A DNA stretch of 64,000 nucleotides from Pachypanchax playfairii. Its lineage: Eukaryota; Chordata; Actinopteri; Cyprinodontiformes; Aplocheilidae. The notes under the pieces are model-generated. The model saw only the letters and a list, made by a program, of their open reading frames with translations. It did not search any database and had not been told where the DNA came from. The position numbers and the translations under genes are program-made. Positions within the stretch are counted from its first letter, which is position 1. Each line of letters opens with the position of its first letter. Shown here in pieces: positions 46,606 through 60,200 of this stretch. The DNA lies in the NCBI GenBank assembly GCA_006937955.1, contig SSNP01000003.1, positions 388,597 to 452,596 on the forward strand. The letters run 5' to 3'.

Positions 46606-47208
46606 TTTTAAAGAGGCCATTTCATACAAATTTCAGGACTTTGTGGTAATTTCTTAAGTATTAACCAGTAATATGAAACATTTTATATCTAAAAAACGTC
46701 AGGAAACACTGATTAACAGACCTTTCAATCTGTCTGAGTTAAAATTCAGGTGGTTCTGTCAGGCTGCTTTGACTGCTTCGGCAGCAGCTTGTTCTTATTC
46801 AACATGATATATGAATTTGCTGGAGTCTGATTGGCTAACAAACTAGCCTATGAGAGCAAGATATACTGTTTCCTGCCCCGCTGCACATGGCAACGTCAGA
46901 CATCGTGTTTTCCTGTTTGCTATGTCTTATGCTAAAGCTTTTAGCCAGCAGCATGCTAGGCGTGGTTTCAACTGCGGCAGCTGATGAATACTAACGAACA
47001 AAGGAGTTGTGACAAAACAGATACAGACCGTTCGGACTCGGGAGAACTCGGGTGTTATCACCACCTGCGTAGTTTGAGAGATAAAAACTGAAAGAGAAGT
47101 TGTTGACCTGTTTTCACACCCAGTATGAAGGTAAGAACACCCGTGGAGCTAAAATATTCAACATAAACCTCAGAAAAACTGTTTTTAATGGAAGGGCCTC
47201 TTTAAAAG
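46606..47208 (+). mobile_element. TIR-bearing non-autonomous element, copy 2 (intact ends)
   Basis: The ends are ttttaaagaggcc and ggcctctttaaaa, perfect inverted repeats over 13 bp. TTAA at both edges is compatible with a piggyBac-like TTAA target site. The body matches copy 1 at 16690-17270. There is no transposase frame. Confidence 0.85.
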
Positions 47209-50200
47209 TATTTAATTTAGTCTTAGCATACTCATTATCACAGAAAAAAATGGTTGGTCATGTTTTTTATGTGTAAGTTATAATTAAGTTGTATGTTACC
47301 TGTAGAAAGCTTCCTGGAAAGCCTCAGTTAGATGAAATAGTTCACTAAGGATTTATGAGTTAATGGCTTGTCCAATTTCAGCTTGGACCAAAGTGGACTG
47401 CTGCTGTTATAAAAAAACCTAAAAGCTGTAACGTTTGATTTAGTAGTAGTAGGACCTGAATGCAGCACACAGGACAAGATGGTCTTTTAAAAGGTTTAAT
47501 TTGAACACAGAGTTGAAACACACAAAACGCTAAACAGAAGTTCCTCATGGGGCAGAGTAGAGATTGTTAGATCAAAATAAATCCAAAACATGTTAATATA
47601 AATGCTCAGTGTCCTGAATCAGGCCTGGGTCAGAAGCCCTGAGAGTAAAAATCCAAATCATAAATCATAAATCTAAAATTTCACAGCTGTTTATGAAAAA
47701 CGTTAGTTTATTCAACTCTCCACCACTGTCAGTTTTGCACCTCATGGTTATTTACATGCAATTCTGTTCAATTGTCAAATAGCCAAAAATCACATTACCA
47801 TTTTTTTTCAGTTCTCGTATGACATTTTTTCTTGCAGGTGAAGCTGATAAGACCCAATGAGAGCAGCGAACTCTATTTAAATGTATCAAAGCTAATTCTT
47901 TCCCACGTTTCATCAAAATGAGCATCTCTCCTCCTTGTAGTCCTTCAGGAGTACCATTTCATTTCCAGACACCATACAAAACAGATATGATATTTGGAGA
48001 GATTTGTTTCTGACGTCAGAAGCACAGACAGAAGCTTTTAGTAACCCTGGGTGAGCATCCTCCAGGGCTAAACCCTAATGTGTTTGTTATGCTTAGAATT
48101 TGGACAAAATTGTAAAAACCTTTGCTTTTCTAAATAGTAGAGTGAGCTGAGGATAAAAGCCACAGGGATACGGAGGAAATACAATTTGAAAATGTTCTGC
48201 AAAAATGTGTTTTGTCCTTGTTGAACACTGAGAGGCACCTTGAGCTTACGTTCATACATTTACATGGAAATAGATCTGAAACGAACACTGAACATTTTAT
48301 ATTTAAACTGATGGTTTTTGCATTTGAAGAATACAAGTCTTACAAAATAAAATGTTTCACACAGGACACAGTGACTAACAAGTTTTATTTAATTAGTATA
48401 ATTCACATTTTGAAATGTGAATTATGTGAAAATTAATGAACAAACAAATGATTACAGTTTAACCCTGTAACCCCAAATGTGTCAAATTTAATATGTCTGT
48501 TCTTAAGTTTCCTCAAAAAGTACTACAGGTAGCAAGTGTGTATTATCCTTATTTTATTAGATACATAATAGTGTACATTTATACTTTTTTGTACATAATT
48601 CAGAAAAGCAGAATCTCTAGACTCTTATTTCATGTGTAATAAAGATTAAAATGTTTGGAGATTTTAAAATGGATGGTTTAATTAGAAATAATTAAAATCA
48701 CTCAGTGAAATCAGAACAAACAAAATGAAACTGAAACATCGCCATTAACAGGGAGACTGTCAGTTTTTTATGGCGAAGCAAACATCTCAGCAGATTTTTA
48801 AAAGTCTGTCCACATTTATTCCTCTCTGTATCTCAGGGGCGGTTGATGAAAACATCCGAGTCAGCCGAAGCACAAGCAGGAATGTTTTAGTCTGTGAGCG
48901 TCTTCGTTTTTTTTCCCTCAGAGACGATCAGTCACTCCAGAGTTTCTGCATCAGTAGTCAGACAACTCATTGAGGAAGTGACAAGAAATATAATATTAGA
49001 ATAAATAAAATAATATTAGACAAAAACTGTTGGAGCAGCAGACTTAAAAGATTTTATTTTGTGCAGTAACAGTCTTAATTGAATGATTTTGAGATGTTTT
49101 CGTTAAGGCTCACTGAGAGGGTTAGTTCATCACTACCTCAGACTTTAGGATAAAACACTATGTCCTGAAAATTATTTTTATATGACATTTATAAATGAAT
49201 TGATTTATAGTGCCAATCTTCATCCAACATGCGTCTCACTGCAAAGTGTTAGGCCATAACATTTCCTCTAACTGCATCAACTTGACATATTTGTTGAGTT
49301 TTCTCAAAGGGAGTGACACTCTCATGACAATCTGACAAATACAAACACAGATGATGTCTTGGGTTTAGAGTTATTGACGGTGAATAACATGAATACGTCA
49401 CAAATTGTCCATTTATCAATTAGTTGGTCCCAGTTTGGATTAAAGCAGAGCTGAAACTTTCTGGGGTTTAATAAAAGGGAACTGTTAAAGGATATTTCAC
49501 ATCTAATTCAAGAGGATCCCTCAGACAGACAGAGTAGTTAAAAGAGGACATGCATAGAAATGTTAATGACGTTATCTTGAAGTAAGTTGTTTATCTCCTT
49601 ATCTCACAATAATGAACCTCATTTTCTTGAGATAATGGTTTAATTATTTCATCATCTTGATGAAAAAAACTCGAGATGAATTGTAGATATTTGGACCAAG
49701 AAGAGCTTGTTTCCAATATGTCACAGATAAAATAAATGAGTACCTGAGAAATCAGGACAGTCATGCTAGTAACTGATTCAAGCATGTATGTCACAAACAG
49801 GAACAAGTATCATGACAGCAACACTCGATGATGAATCTCAACGAGATACCTGAAAAAACAACTTGTGATTGCAGGGAAATCCCATCAAAACAGCTGCTTC
49901 TTAATTATGTAATTGAACAAACTGGATTAACAAGAATATTGTTGATGTTCTGTTCTGACAGAAAAATGCTGGAAAAATACCCAGGCCTCATAACAGAACA
50001 TCAAACAGAAAGCATGACTGATGTTGTGCTCAAATATCCAGATGTCATAAGATTAATGTCACATGTACTTTAGCTTCTCATGTTCTGTCTAAAAGTTTCC
50101 TAAACTGCATTTTGCGCTCCACATGGCGCCCCAACCCTGCAGTGTTGTCATTTTCTACTGCAAAATTGTTGTCACACATACAATAACCTACCCGGGGAGA

Positions 50201-50765
50201 AAGAAACACAAAAATGAAAGAACGTCAAGTTGCTGCTGCGTAATGTCAGAATATAAAAACAGAAAATATCATTTGTGAAACGCAGCTGCCAGAGTATCCA
50301 AAATACTCAGCAGCAAAAAAAAAAAACTCCCCCCAAAAAACAAAAATGACCCCCTCCATGGACACATCCTATCAAAATAAAGCAGAAAAGGAGAGTTTTA
50401 CTGATTGGACACAACATAACATCATAACACACTATGAGCAAAATGACCTTCACAGTAGAAAGCCTTGCTGGTTAATGGAGGGCAAAGAAAACATGTGGAG
50501 GCAGACAACCTGCAGAGTATCTTCATTAACAAAGTTTACAACACAAACTACAGCCATACAACCACATAAAGAACTACTTATGGTTCTATTTAACCTAAAA
50601 TCTGTAAACAAAACACTTTTCATGCTTTCTTGAATCACGAAAAAACAACTGACCTGAAAAGCTCATGTTTTTTAATGTGTAAAACAAAATCTATTATCAG
50701 CTTTGAAGGTGCTCGATAGAGCTGAGTCATCGTAGATAAAACCCGACTCGCTACTTTACCGCTGT
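47209..50765. other. Gene-free AT-rich region
   Basis: No exon, domain or clear repeat was recognised. Several AT-rich frames of 60-95 codons overlap on both strands without features. Confidence 0.4.
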
Positions 50766-51125
50766 GTCATGATGTGGTTTTAGAGGACCCAAAGTGCAAA
50801 CAACTGAGGCAGGAAACTGAGTGAAAACAGAATCTTAGTGAGAAAAATAAAAAGCTGACAAGGGAGCAACAAAACGTACACAGAGAACATTAAACTGGAG
50901 AACAGAAGGTATGAATCAAAGGATAGAACAATTACACAACTCATAAAACAACAGGCTCTAACAGTAACATATAGAAGCTGAGGACTATTTTTACAGGGAA
51001 AAGTGATTGCTAGTTGAGAAGCAGGTGAGAAAATTAACAGAAGGGAAACAGGTGTGGAACTATGAACAACAAGGGGAACTGAAGAACAAACAAGAGCAGT
51101 AATTAGCAAACAAAACAGACATTAG
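50766..51125. repeat. Probable dispersed repeat
   Basis: The text ctgtgtcatgatgtggtttt, gaggacccaaagtgcaaaca and gaggcaggaaactgagtg is typical of a frequent teleost repeat. The right end abuts the RNase H fossil. Confidence 0.4.
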
Positions 51126-51381
51126 ATTACAGATGATGGGACTTGAAATTGTATTGTTATGGATTCCTGCACATATTGGGGTAATTGGTAATGAAATTGC
51201 AGATAAAATAGCAAAGAGAGCAATTAAACATGAAAATAATGAAATAAAACTTGATTATTATATAATAAACTATTATCTAAAACTGTCTGTGAACTTCTCT
51301 TACACTCCACGTGATGTGTGTTTTGCATGTAGTGAGCTAACTAAACTAAACTGGAAAAAAAATACTCAAATGAACAATTAA
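51126..51381 (+). pseudogene. RNase H domain fossil of a LINE
   Basis: The frame contains VLLWIPAHIGVIGNEIADKI followed by AKRAIKH. This is the conserved W(I/V)P.H.G..GNE.AD..A motif of the RNase H domain found in I/R1-type LINEs. The first acidic residues of the domain are absent, so only its C-terminal part remains. Confidence 0.75.
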
Positions 51382-52097
51382 AAGCAGAACTTATATTTGC
51401 AGCATTAGTTTAAACAGGTACTTTAATTGTATTAAACCCCAACAATTTATCTGCATAGATTAAAGTCATAAATTAAAATAGTCCAATATAACTGCAGTCT
51501 TGTTGTAAAATTGTTAATAAAATCTTATCATTTTTATGTCAAAAATCTTCAAAATAACCGTGAAGTAAAACTGCCCATTGATGGATTGATGTGGTTACAA
51601 TATTGTGTTATTTAAATGTATTAGTTTGACTTTTTTCCACTTTTAATTGATGGATATGGAGTCAAACTACATGCTGGATCTCCATTTTTAGTCTCTCACA
51701 TTTCATAGATTTATTGTTTTATGATTTCTTTTTTTATGATTAAAAAAATCCATATCAGCTAAATGTACAATCAAAATGTTTATTTTAAAGGTGTGAAAAG
51801 GCAAAATAAACAAAAAAGAAAAGGGAAGAAAATCAATGACTTATTTAAAATGTAGAAAAATTGTCATATTTATGTAAGAGAATCTAAAAATTCAAATTAT
51901 CTGTTAATATTTATGTAAAAAAAAACTTTGATATCACTACCGTAAAGTCACAGAAATTGCTTGCATTTGATGTTTTACAAAACGCTGTTAATACAAATAA
52001 AAATATTTAATATGCAAAAAATATCTAACTAATTCGTGTATTCTGGTGCAAACGTTGTGCAAAACATTTATTTTATTTTAGTTAATTAAATCACCTT

Positions 52098-52335
52098 CTA
52101 ATTCAGTTTATTCAGGTTTACAGGCTGCTGGGCAGCCAGTCGTGGTCTCAGGAAACTGTAGGATGTTCCGTCGGGTGAATGTATCTCAGACAAGCCTTCA
52201 TCATAACAGAAGCTCGTGTAGCGACATTTAGGATGTTTCCTGCCATTTAAAAATATTAAAACACCTTTTGACTCACCACAAACATTTCCGAGGTTTCCCA
52301 TCAGCAAGTCTGCTTTGACAGACAGCAAAGCATTT
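52098..52335 (-). other. Candidate 3'-terminal exon of an unidentified gene
   Basis: Minus strand: acceptor tttattgcag at 52336, then 238 bp of open frame ending in TAG. The frame includes GRKHPKCRYTSFCYDEGLSE and IHSPDGTSYSFLRPRLAAQQ. Codon third positions look less AT-rich than the surroundings. No family is recognised and no upstream exon was found. Confidence 0.25.
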
Positions 52336-52999
52336 CTGCAATAAATTATCCGCAACAATATATTAATTTCCTCAATGCTTCAACCACACTGAGCTATGAC
52401 CCTTAGCAAGGTAAACAGTACAGACTGTATAAATATATTGTGGTTACATGGTGATGTGTCAGAGTGTTTGGTTAGGAGACAGACTGTCTTGTTCCAGCGC
52501 TGCTGTGCTCTTCATCACGATGCCTCGGCTCCCAGGTGTCTGAATCACAACTTGAGCGTGAGACGAGAATTGCATTGAGAAATAGATCAGGAGGAATCAT
52601 GAAAATAAAGATTAGCCAGCTGACATGGAGAAAGGTTAATTAAAATTGAGGGTGAAGTCAGTGAGCCGAGTTCGTGCAGGAAGACGTTCGTTTACCCAAC
52701 AGAGTTTCATTTATCTATCGATCGAAATATTGTTGGTGAGCTGATGAGATGTTTTCTGCCCTTTGTTGAATGATGAGAATAAAATAAAGAGATCAAAACA
52801 CAATGAGAGGAAGATATTAATTTTTTACCCGCTTTAATGAAATCTGCAGCATCAAAGAAGACTATCTCCTTCATCTGCAAGGATATCAGATAGTTTAATT
52901 AAGGCTTGTTCAAGTTCACTGACTGTCTCTCACTCTGAGAGATTCTTCTGTGCATCCAGCTCTGACAGGATCTTGATATTGGTTGCGCATCGCTGAAGA

Positions 53000-55900
53000 A
53001 GGAAGCAACAAAGTTCCTGACGTGGCGTTCACTCACCATAATTAATTACACCTCACACAGCAAAACAATTGATGTACCTGCCATGTTGTTGTTGTTGTTT
53101 ATGACCTCTGCATCCTCACTGATATTTCAAATCATCTCTGCTGCTGAAAAGAGACATTTCCTATAACATTCACAAAAATATAACGATTTAATTTCTTTTC
53201 TTTTTCAGAATTATAACATGAACGCAAATGTTGGTGCAGATCTTTCAGTTCAGGTTGCATCTGCACTGAAATACTTTGGCGTAGTTTAAACATTCAGTGC
53301 TGAAATTTTGTTTGCAGAACTAAATTGAACTCTGAGTTTCCCGTCATCCCTCCATATCAGTGCAGCAGAGGAAGACACACCTGTTTGAGGTACACGTATC
53401 CTCCCAACAGCCCGATAGGAAAATGACCCACCTTGACCTTGGAGTTCAGCTTGAATGGTTTTGGATGCTGTTGTTGGGATTTTTTGTTGTTTTTGTTTAT
53501 GTAGTTTAAGGCTAGAGGGTTACCGTCACTCCTCTTGCAGCTCAAAGTTACAAAGAATATTGGTTAAAATATTCCACTACAAAATGGAACATCCCTAATA
53601 CACAATACAATATACTGCAATTTAGTTATAACTGATTCCTTTTACAAAAACAAGCTAACTCATATATGCCATGTAACTACTAATTATCCAGTGTGCAACT
53701 TTGTAATTAGCAACTTTCTATGTTTGTTAAAGAAGATCAAAATCATACAAGATGGATTCCATCAAAATATCTCCAGTTTGGCATTAAAGTGATTGTTGTG
53801 AATAGAAAATATTTAAATGAATAAATACAAAGAGGATTTAAAGGATAATCAACAGTTATACGGCACGCAATGATACCAAACTACATCAGAGAAAGTTCGA
53901 TCACTTGTTCTGTAAACAGACTGAGCAGCTGGTGAAAAACGTGAAAGCTGTTGTAGTTTTAGATTTGGACTTTTGGTTTTCCTTTTATTTAAACAAAATC
54001 TTCGTGTCCTTGAGTTCTGCTTGAATGTGGGTCTTTTTCTCTGCACCTAATGACAGAAAACATCTGTCACACTAACGACTGTAATGCAGGATAAACATTC
54101 TGTTTTTGGTGTACCAACAAATCTGTTCGTAGTATTTTACATATTGTGTCTCACATTTTTTTTCTTTTGCTCTGTCCTAAGGGGATGCAGGTAAACAGAC
54201 AGTTGATTTTAACTGAATCATGTTACACAAGAATTAAGACGGTTAGATTTAACGTAATCTGTGCTGAAAGTAACAGATACATTTACACTTGTCAGTATTT
54301 TAGCCTGCAGCATATTTACATATAATGAATCCCTTTTGATGAAGTTCATGACTCATCCAAGGTTCCTGTTTTGTACATGTTGGATGGACATCCAGAAGCT
54401 ACTAACAGTCACTTAACAAAAACCCATGAAAAACATCAGACTGGACTGGAAACTTGTCCAGTTTCCAAACACACAAACACACATCTGGCAGCACAACTAA
54501 AGGAGGTAATGTTTGAATAGAAATGAGAGAACCGAAGGCAGAAATCTAGTCACAGCAGTCATTGCTAGAAAAACTGGTGATGCAGACAGAGTTTCTCTCT
54601 TCTGAACCCATAATGTACATAAGCTCATATTTTAAACTGAGGTAAATTTTGCAGGAAACAGGAGATTTGTATGAACAGCGTGTTCATACAGGTGATTGTG
54701 ACAGAGGCTTAACTTGCAGTGAAGGTGGATGGTGGTAAAACAGTCATGTTTTTCTGCTCTGAGACTGGATTTATTTAACCTGCTGCAACAAGAGTAAAGT
54801 TATAAAGTCACAGAAATGAAGTGCCGCTCCGAGTCAAGGTCGAGTTAGTGTCCAGGTTGACCTGTTGATGACAGAGCCGTGAAGCCAATGTGCTGGATCA
54901 CTGGTTTATGAAAAGAAGATATTTAAATTCATGTAAATCTTTGTTCCAGTATCTGGTGAATACTTCTCACAGAGATAAGAAGGACAAACAACTTCTCTTG
55001 TTCAGGAAAACACAGAAGACGGAGACGGACTTTCACTTTCAAGTCAAGACTTTTTCAAAAGAAGAATGTCAAAATAACCGACTCTGTACTATCACTTTTA
55101 ATCACGTTATAATGATTAACTGTGAGAATTAACTGCTTTTCATTCCAATATTTCTTTCAACATGCTATGTCACGTTCGTTGTTACTTTCAAATGAAGATA
55201 TGCAAAGCTGACTTCAGTGTAGACATGTTCTCAGCAGCTGTTTGAAACAACATGTCAGCTGAGTTTCACCCCTTTCAGCTCCTCTCCTGGTGTGAACAAA
55301 AGGTTTCAGGGGGTTGTCTACTCTTCGCACAGAACTCGATGAACCTCAGATGAACTTTCCATCAGTCTACAGCCTCCCCGTCTCACCCAGACACGTAAAC
55401 AACTATCAGTCAGATGAGTAGAAGCGCTAAACTTCTAGATGAGAGAGAAGGAATGTAAAACAATAAAACAGAAATTTTAATTGTAGCAGATCAAACCTAA
55501 AGATTTCTCATCAGCTAGAATGTTTGTTTTCTACCAGAAGTTGAAAAGTTATGCACAAATTAAAACTTTTTGATGATCTCAGTCTGGAAAACAGAGATTA
55601 GTTCTGATTGGACTGAATCACGTCTTGGAACAACTCAAATGTGTTTTACAAGCCTTAACACAACCTTTAATAGTTAAGAACTTTGTTTTACAACCATGAA
55701 TCATTACAAGACTCCATGTTGTGATGTGTTAATTTATGGGAACCAGAGTGAAAACGCTGAGGTAAACATACAGTATGCAGGTGAAAAAGAAAAGTGAAGA
55801 AAAAATGTCTTAACAGCAATAAAATCCTCCGTGGTGTGTCTTCCAGTCCAAAAAGTGGCCCGAAGATCCTCCACTTAACCAACATGTAGCTCCATATTAG

Positions 55901-57176
55901 CTAGCTGCTAACAGCTGCTAATAAAAACGTTTCCACACAGAACTTGCTCATCACATGGGAAACCCCAGAGGAATCACCTATGGTAAGCAAATAAGGTATA
56001 TAATCACCACATACCCCCGGTGCTTCAAGCTGCTTGACCTGCAGACTCCACAGTACCAGCCTCACTGTGCTGCAGTATTAGGCAACCCAAAATGGTGCAC
56101 ACTGCTCTGCCAGCTATTGGCTGGTAGATGTAAACAAAATGCTAACGTCCTACCTGCCAAAATTATTATTTTATATTTTACTTCAAATATAATTTTTCAA
56201 GGAAATGCTGTATTTTTATTCTACAACCCTCTAAACACCCCATGGAGGCATTATTTTCTTTAAGATATTGCTTTTAATGAAAACATTCCATATACCACCT
56301 TTAAACTATATGTTCAAGTGAATGACAGAAACTTTGACAGATTTATGTCACAGATTTGGACTCAGTATATCAAGCAGTAAGAGGGTAAATCACACAGTCA
56401 CATTGGGACAGACATCACTGACATCCTGAGAGGAAAATAGGGTAAAACTTTTGGAGTGAACCACACAAACATAATTTAATGAACTGACAACAAGGGAGGA
56501 AGAGCTCATAACTGATGTAGGAGTCATGAACCACATCAAACACTCTCAGGGTGTCCAGTGGGTGTGGTCTGTGCACAATTTAAACTGTAAACACATCTGA
56601 GGTGGTGTCTCATCAGTGTAAACGCCCACATTAGATATGTAGCTAAAAAAAACATTGCAGATTGTTTGTCAAGCAACAGTGCAGCTTTAAAAAAAAGAAC
56701 AAGGTCATACAATCTAATTAGGTGACACCACTCTGTCAGCGACATCCATTTCCCCACATTTAAAATAAATCCTTTCTTCTTGCTGTGCATCCCTCACTGC
56801 CTATTGGAAAATAGTGGCAAACCCACAGGGGAACTAGCTAAGAAGGAAGAGGCAGACAGGAAACAAGTAGAAAAGGTAAACAAGAGATGGGGAGTGATAT
56901 GTTTCCAGACCTTTTCTATCTGCCTCTTGTTCAGGACTTCGTGCCGACTTGCTTCAAGTCTTCTATTAATGTGCTTCTTTTCAAAGAAAAACAGTGTGAC
57001 CTGCCTAAAGCACCATCACTTTATTAAATTTACTCCGATTAGGACAAATTGTTTTGAAAGGCTGGTAATGGCCTGTATTAAAAGGAAAAAAAGCAACCTT
57101 GGACCTTTTTATAATTTGAATAAGCAACTTAGAAACAAGAACACGTGTGTGTGTGTGTGCTTCTCTTTGAATTCAG
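53000..57176. other. Gene-free region
   Basis: I see nothing that can be called a gene or a defined element. A stretch at about 55880-56170 looks repeat-like but has no second copy here. Confidence 0.35.
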
Positions 57177-57250
57177 CTCTACATTTACCACCATGATTCA
57201 CAGAGTGGATCTTATTAACCTGTCAGAACCAGATATCAGCCAGCAGAACA
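57177..57250 (+). other. Weak candidate exon with Kozak-like ATG
   Basis: Acceptor tttgaattcag, then a 74-bp stretch open in one frame, then donor GTAAGC. It includes ttaccaccATGA and encodes MIHRVDLINLSEPDISQQN. The acceptor tract is partly a (GT)n repeat. There is no known similarity; it may be chance. Confidence 0.15.
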
Positions 57251-60200
57251 GTAAGCACACCTGAACCCTTTTCATCTATGACTGCTGGTTTCTTAAACCA
57301 ACACCAGCATTTATTAGGTTTGTAGATGATAACTGGTCCAGAGGAGATGGAACACAGTAAACAGGTGGAAGAGCAGGTGATCTGGTGTAGAGAAAATAAT
57401 CTCCATAAACAATAACAAAATATGAAATCAGCCAGAACATTGAAGTATGGAAAGACCCCATTATACATTACTGATAGATCATGGAGGGATTTGAACATAC
57501 TCAAAACTTTTATAAGTAGGTTAAAAATTCTCATGACGGGGGGCCCTGCACGCACTGACATGTCTCGAAAGGAGGTCTCATGCCCAGACTACAACCCTGT
57601 CACAAGATAATAATGCACTGCATGGTGTGATCTCCACATCTGCATCCTGCTGCAGCCTCAGAACACATGTGGTAAAATCTTTGTTGGACTTTAACTGCTA
57701 ACTTATAAAACTATTTGCTGAGCACTAAAGGCGATTTCCCACATTCTTCCCAATTCAGGCACGTCCTGATACGCTGTTGTTGTGTCATTCTGTCGTGTTG
57801 AAATTATTTAAACGTTTCAATTTCTTGCAAGCTCAAGTTAATTAACCTAATCTCAAGCTCAGACTTGTTTAAAGATGAAATCAACCAAAAAATTTGCCGT
57901 AAGCCTTTGCAAATATGTCACTACATACAGTACAAAACAAGAAAAACCTGCTTTTCTGCAGGAGATTATACATCCAGGTTGATGTATTTTCTTACGGTAC
58001 ACCGTCTCTTCACACTCCTGCTGTCAGGAAAAGACCACAAGGACTTGGGATCTCTTTAGAAGAAAAACAGGTGACTGAAACAGCTCAAATCATTTAACCA
58101 ATCAGAAACCATCCTCTCGTTATAAAACTGAACCAACCTCGAACTGACATCTTTTAATCCCTAATAGGCTGATAAACATGGACTTTATTAATTACATTTA
58201 TTTTTTGAATATTTTAAGCACCATCAGGTCTTCTGCTCAGTTTATTGTTCATTTCAGTATTTTAAGAATATAGTTTGTGTTTTCCAAAAAATGATTAATG
58301 TTAATATTCATCTACTATTTGATTTGTGCTCATCTACAGTCTGCAGACACAAACTCAACCCATCGCTCTCAAACTGCCTCCAACCAATCCACATCATACC
58401 TCACTAACATTTCCAATCTTCTCTTCATCTTCACTGTAATCCCACTTGATGCTGCTACCTGCTCACACGCCGCACCTTGATAAAATTCTATTTGTGCTGC
58501 TGCCGCTGCCAAGGTCACTCCGGGACACAGGGAAAAAATGTGTTTAATGGATGATGTGAAATGAAAACAGAAGAAATAAGATTTGATAAGATTCCTGAGG
58601 ATGTTTAGTCACAGTGGGATAAATGAAGTCAGTTGAAATGTCATTGTGATTTTAACTGGACGACTTCCATGGAACGTTTCTCCTCGTGTTCTTGACCCAC
58701 CAGGGACATCTTGTTTAAACTTTCCTAAAAATGTAGCTAGTTTAAATTGTTGTTCCTTAATTGGTCATGGCTAGATTGACTGAATCACATGTACTGTGCA
58801 GTCCATTTGTCATCAGTTATAAATACCTTATTTATGTTGTTAATAGAGTGGGACAGCATGAGCTGGCAATGTTTTTATTTTTCACACAGAGTATTTTCCC
58901 GTCGGACTGCAGTAGTCTAAGTCAAACACATCCAGCTGATTCCCACATGACGCGTCACTCAAACAGAAATCTGGTACAGAATATTATTCAGAAGAAGAAA
59001 ACACAGATCCCTCTGGAATAAATGTTCCTCACAATATATATTTATATTTATATTTGGACCCAGAGCAGAACTGCAATTAATTCTGAATCATCCAATTTTC
59101 AATATCAATGATGCATATGAAGATACAACATGTAGAAGAAATAAAGCATGTTGATTAATAAAGTTCCTGAGAATAGTTGATGTTCAGCTGGGAATTGAAA
59201 TTCTCTAGAGACTGAATGACTAAACTGTCAATCCTGACATGCAGTTCAGATGTTTGCAGATGAAGGATGTGAAGAAGACAGTGATTCAGTGTTTCATGAA
59301 ATACAAACACGTCACCAAATTCTAAAGGTTTGTACAAAAAGGGTGTAACAGGAAACTGCGTTTCGACTGACTGTATGAAAGATTGCAACAGCTACCGAAA
59401 CATACAGCTGCTCGACTTTCTCACACTTCAACCAAACTACTTGTGAGGCATGCTAAAATATTTCTATGTAAATTAGTGTTTTACACACACTCTATTCTGT
59501 TTGGGGTCATAAGAGAAGGCAGAGGCGCGCGGGGGGGGGGGTGTCGTGTGTGAAGACCATTTCAGTTACATTGGACAGAAAAGTCACAGTGACAAAGAGA
59601 GGACTAGGACATTTCTCACTAAAATAAATGTACAGTCAATCAAAGACATGATCTTTATGATCTCTGTAAGGAACCTCCTTCCAGACTGAAGAAGTTGAAT
59701 GTTATAAAGTTTCAGAGTAAAGAGGAAGAATTAGTCAGCAGGTGTTTAACTTCCTCTGACATGAGAACATTGTTGATGATGATAACAACATTTTACTCTC
59801 TGTAAGTACATACATGTGCTGCTTCAGACTACTGAGTTGATTTTCTTTTGATGCGGTTCACCCCAACACCATCAACCCCCGGGTGTCGGATTTTTCTAGT
59901 CTTTTGGACTCCTCTTCTGCTGAGGAGAGCTGCAGCCACACAGGTTGATGTTACGCTGGTTGTTGTGAACTTCCTCAATAACTTGTTTGATAACTACTAC
60001 TGCGTGTCCAGCACAGTGAGCAGGACAGGACTGGATTGTCCAATTTTTTTCTTCATAAAGCAGCTTGGTGAGGAACTTCCTAACCACATGGTTTTCAGAT
60101 GGCTCAACTCCTGTGATGAACCTCAAAAATTCACACAAAAAAGACAAGAGAATGAGTCAAACACATGATGGTCCACAGAAACCTGGTCCAAAACTCCACA

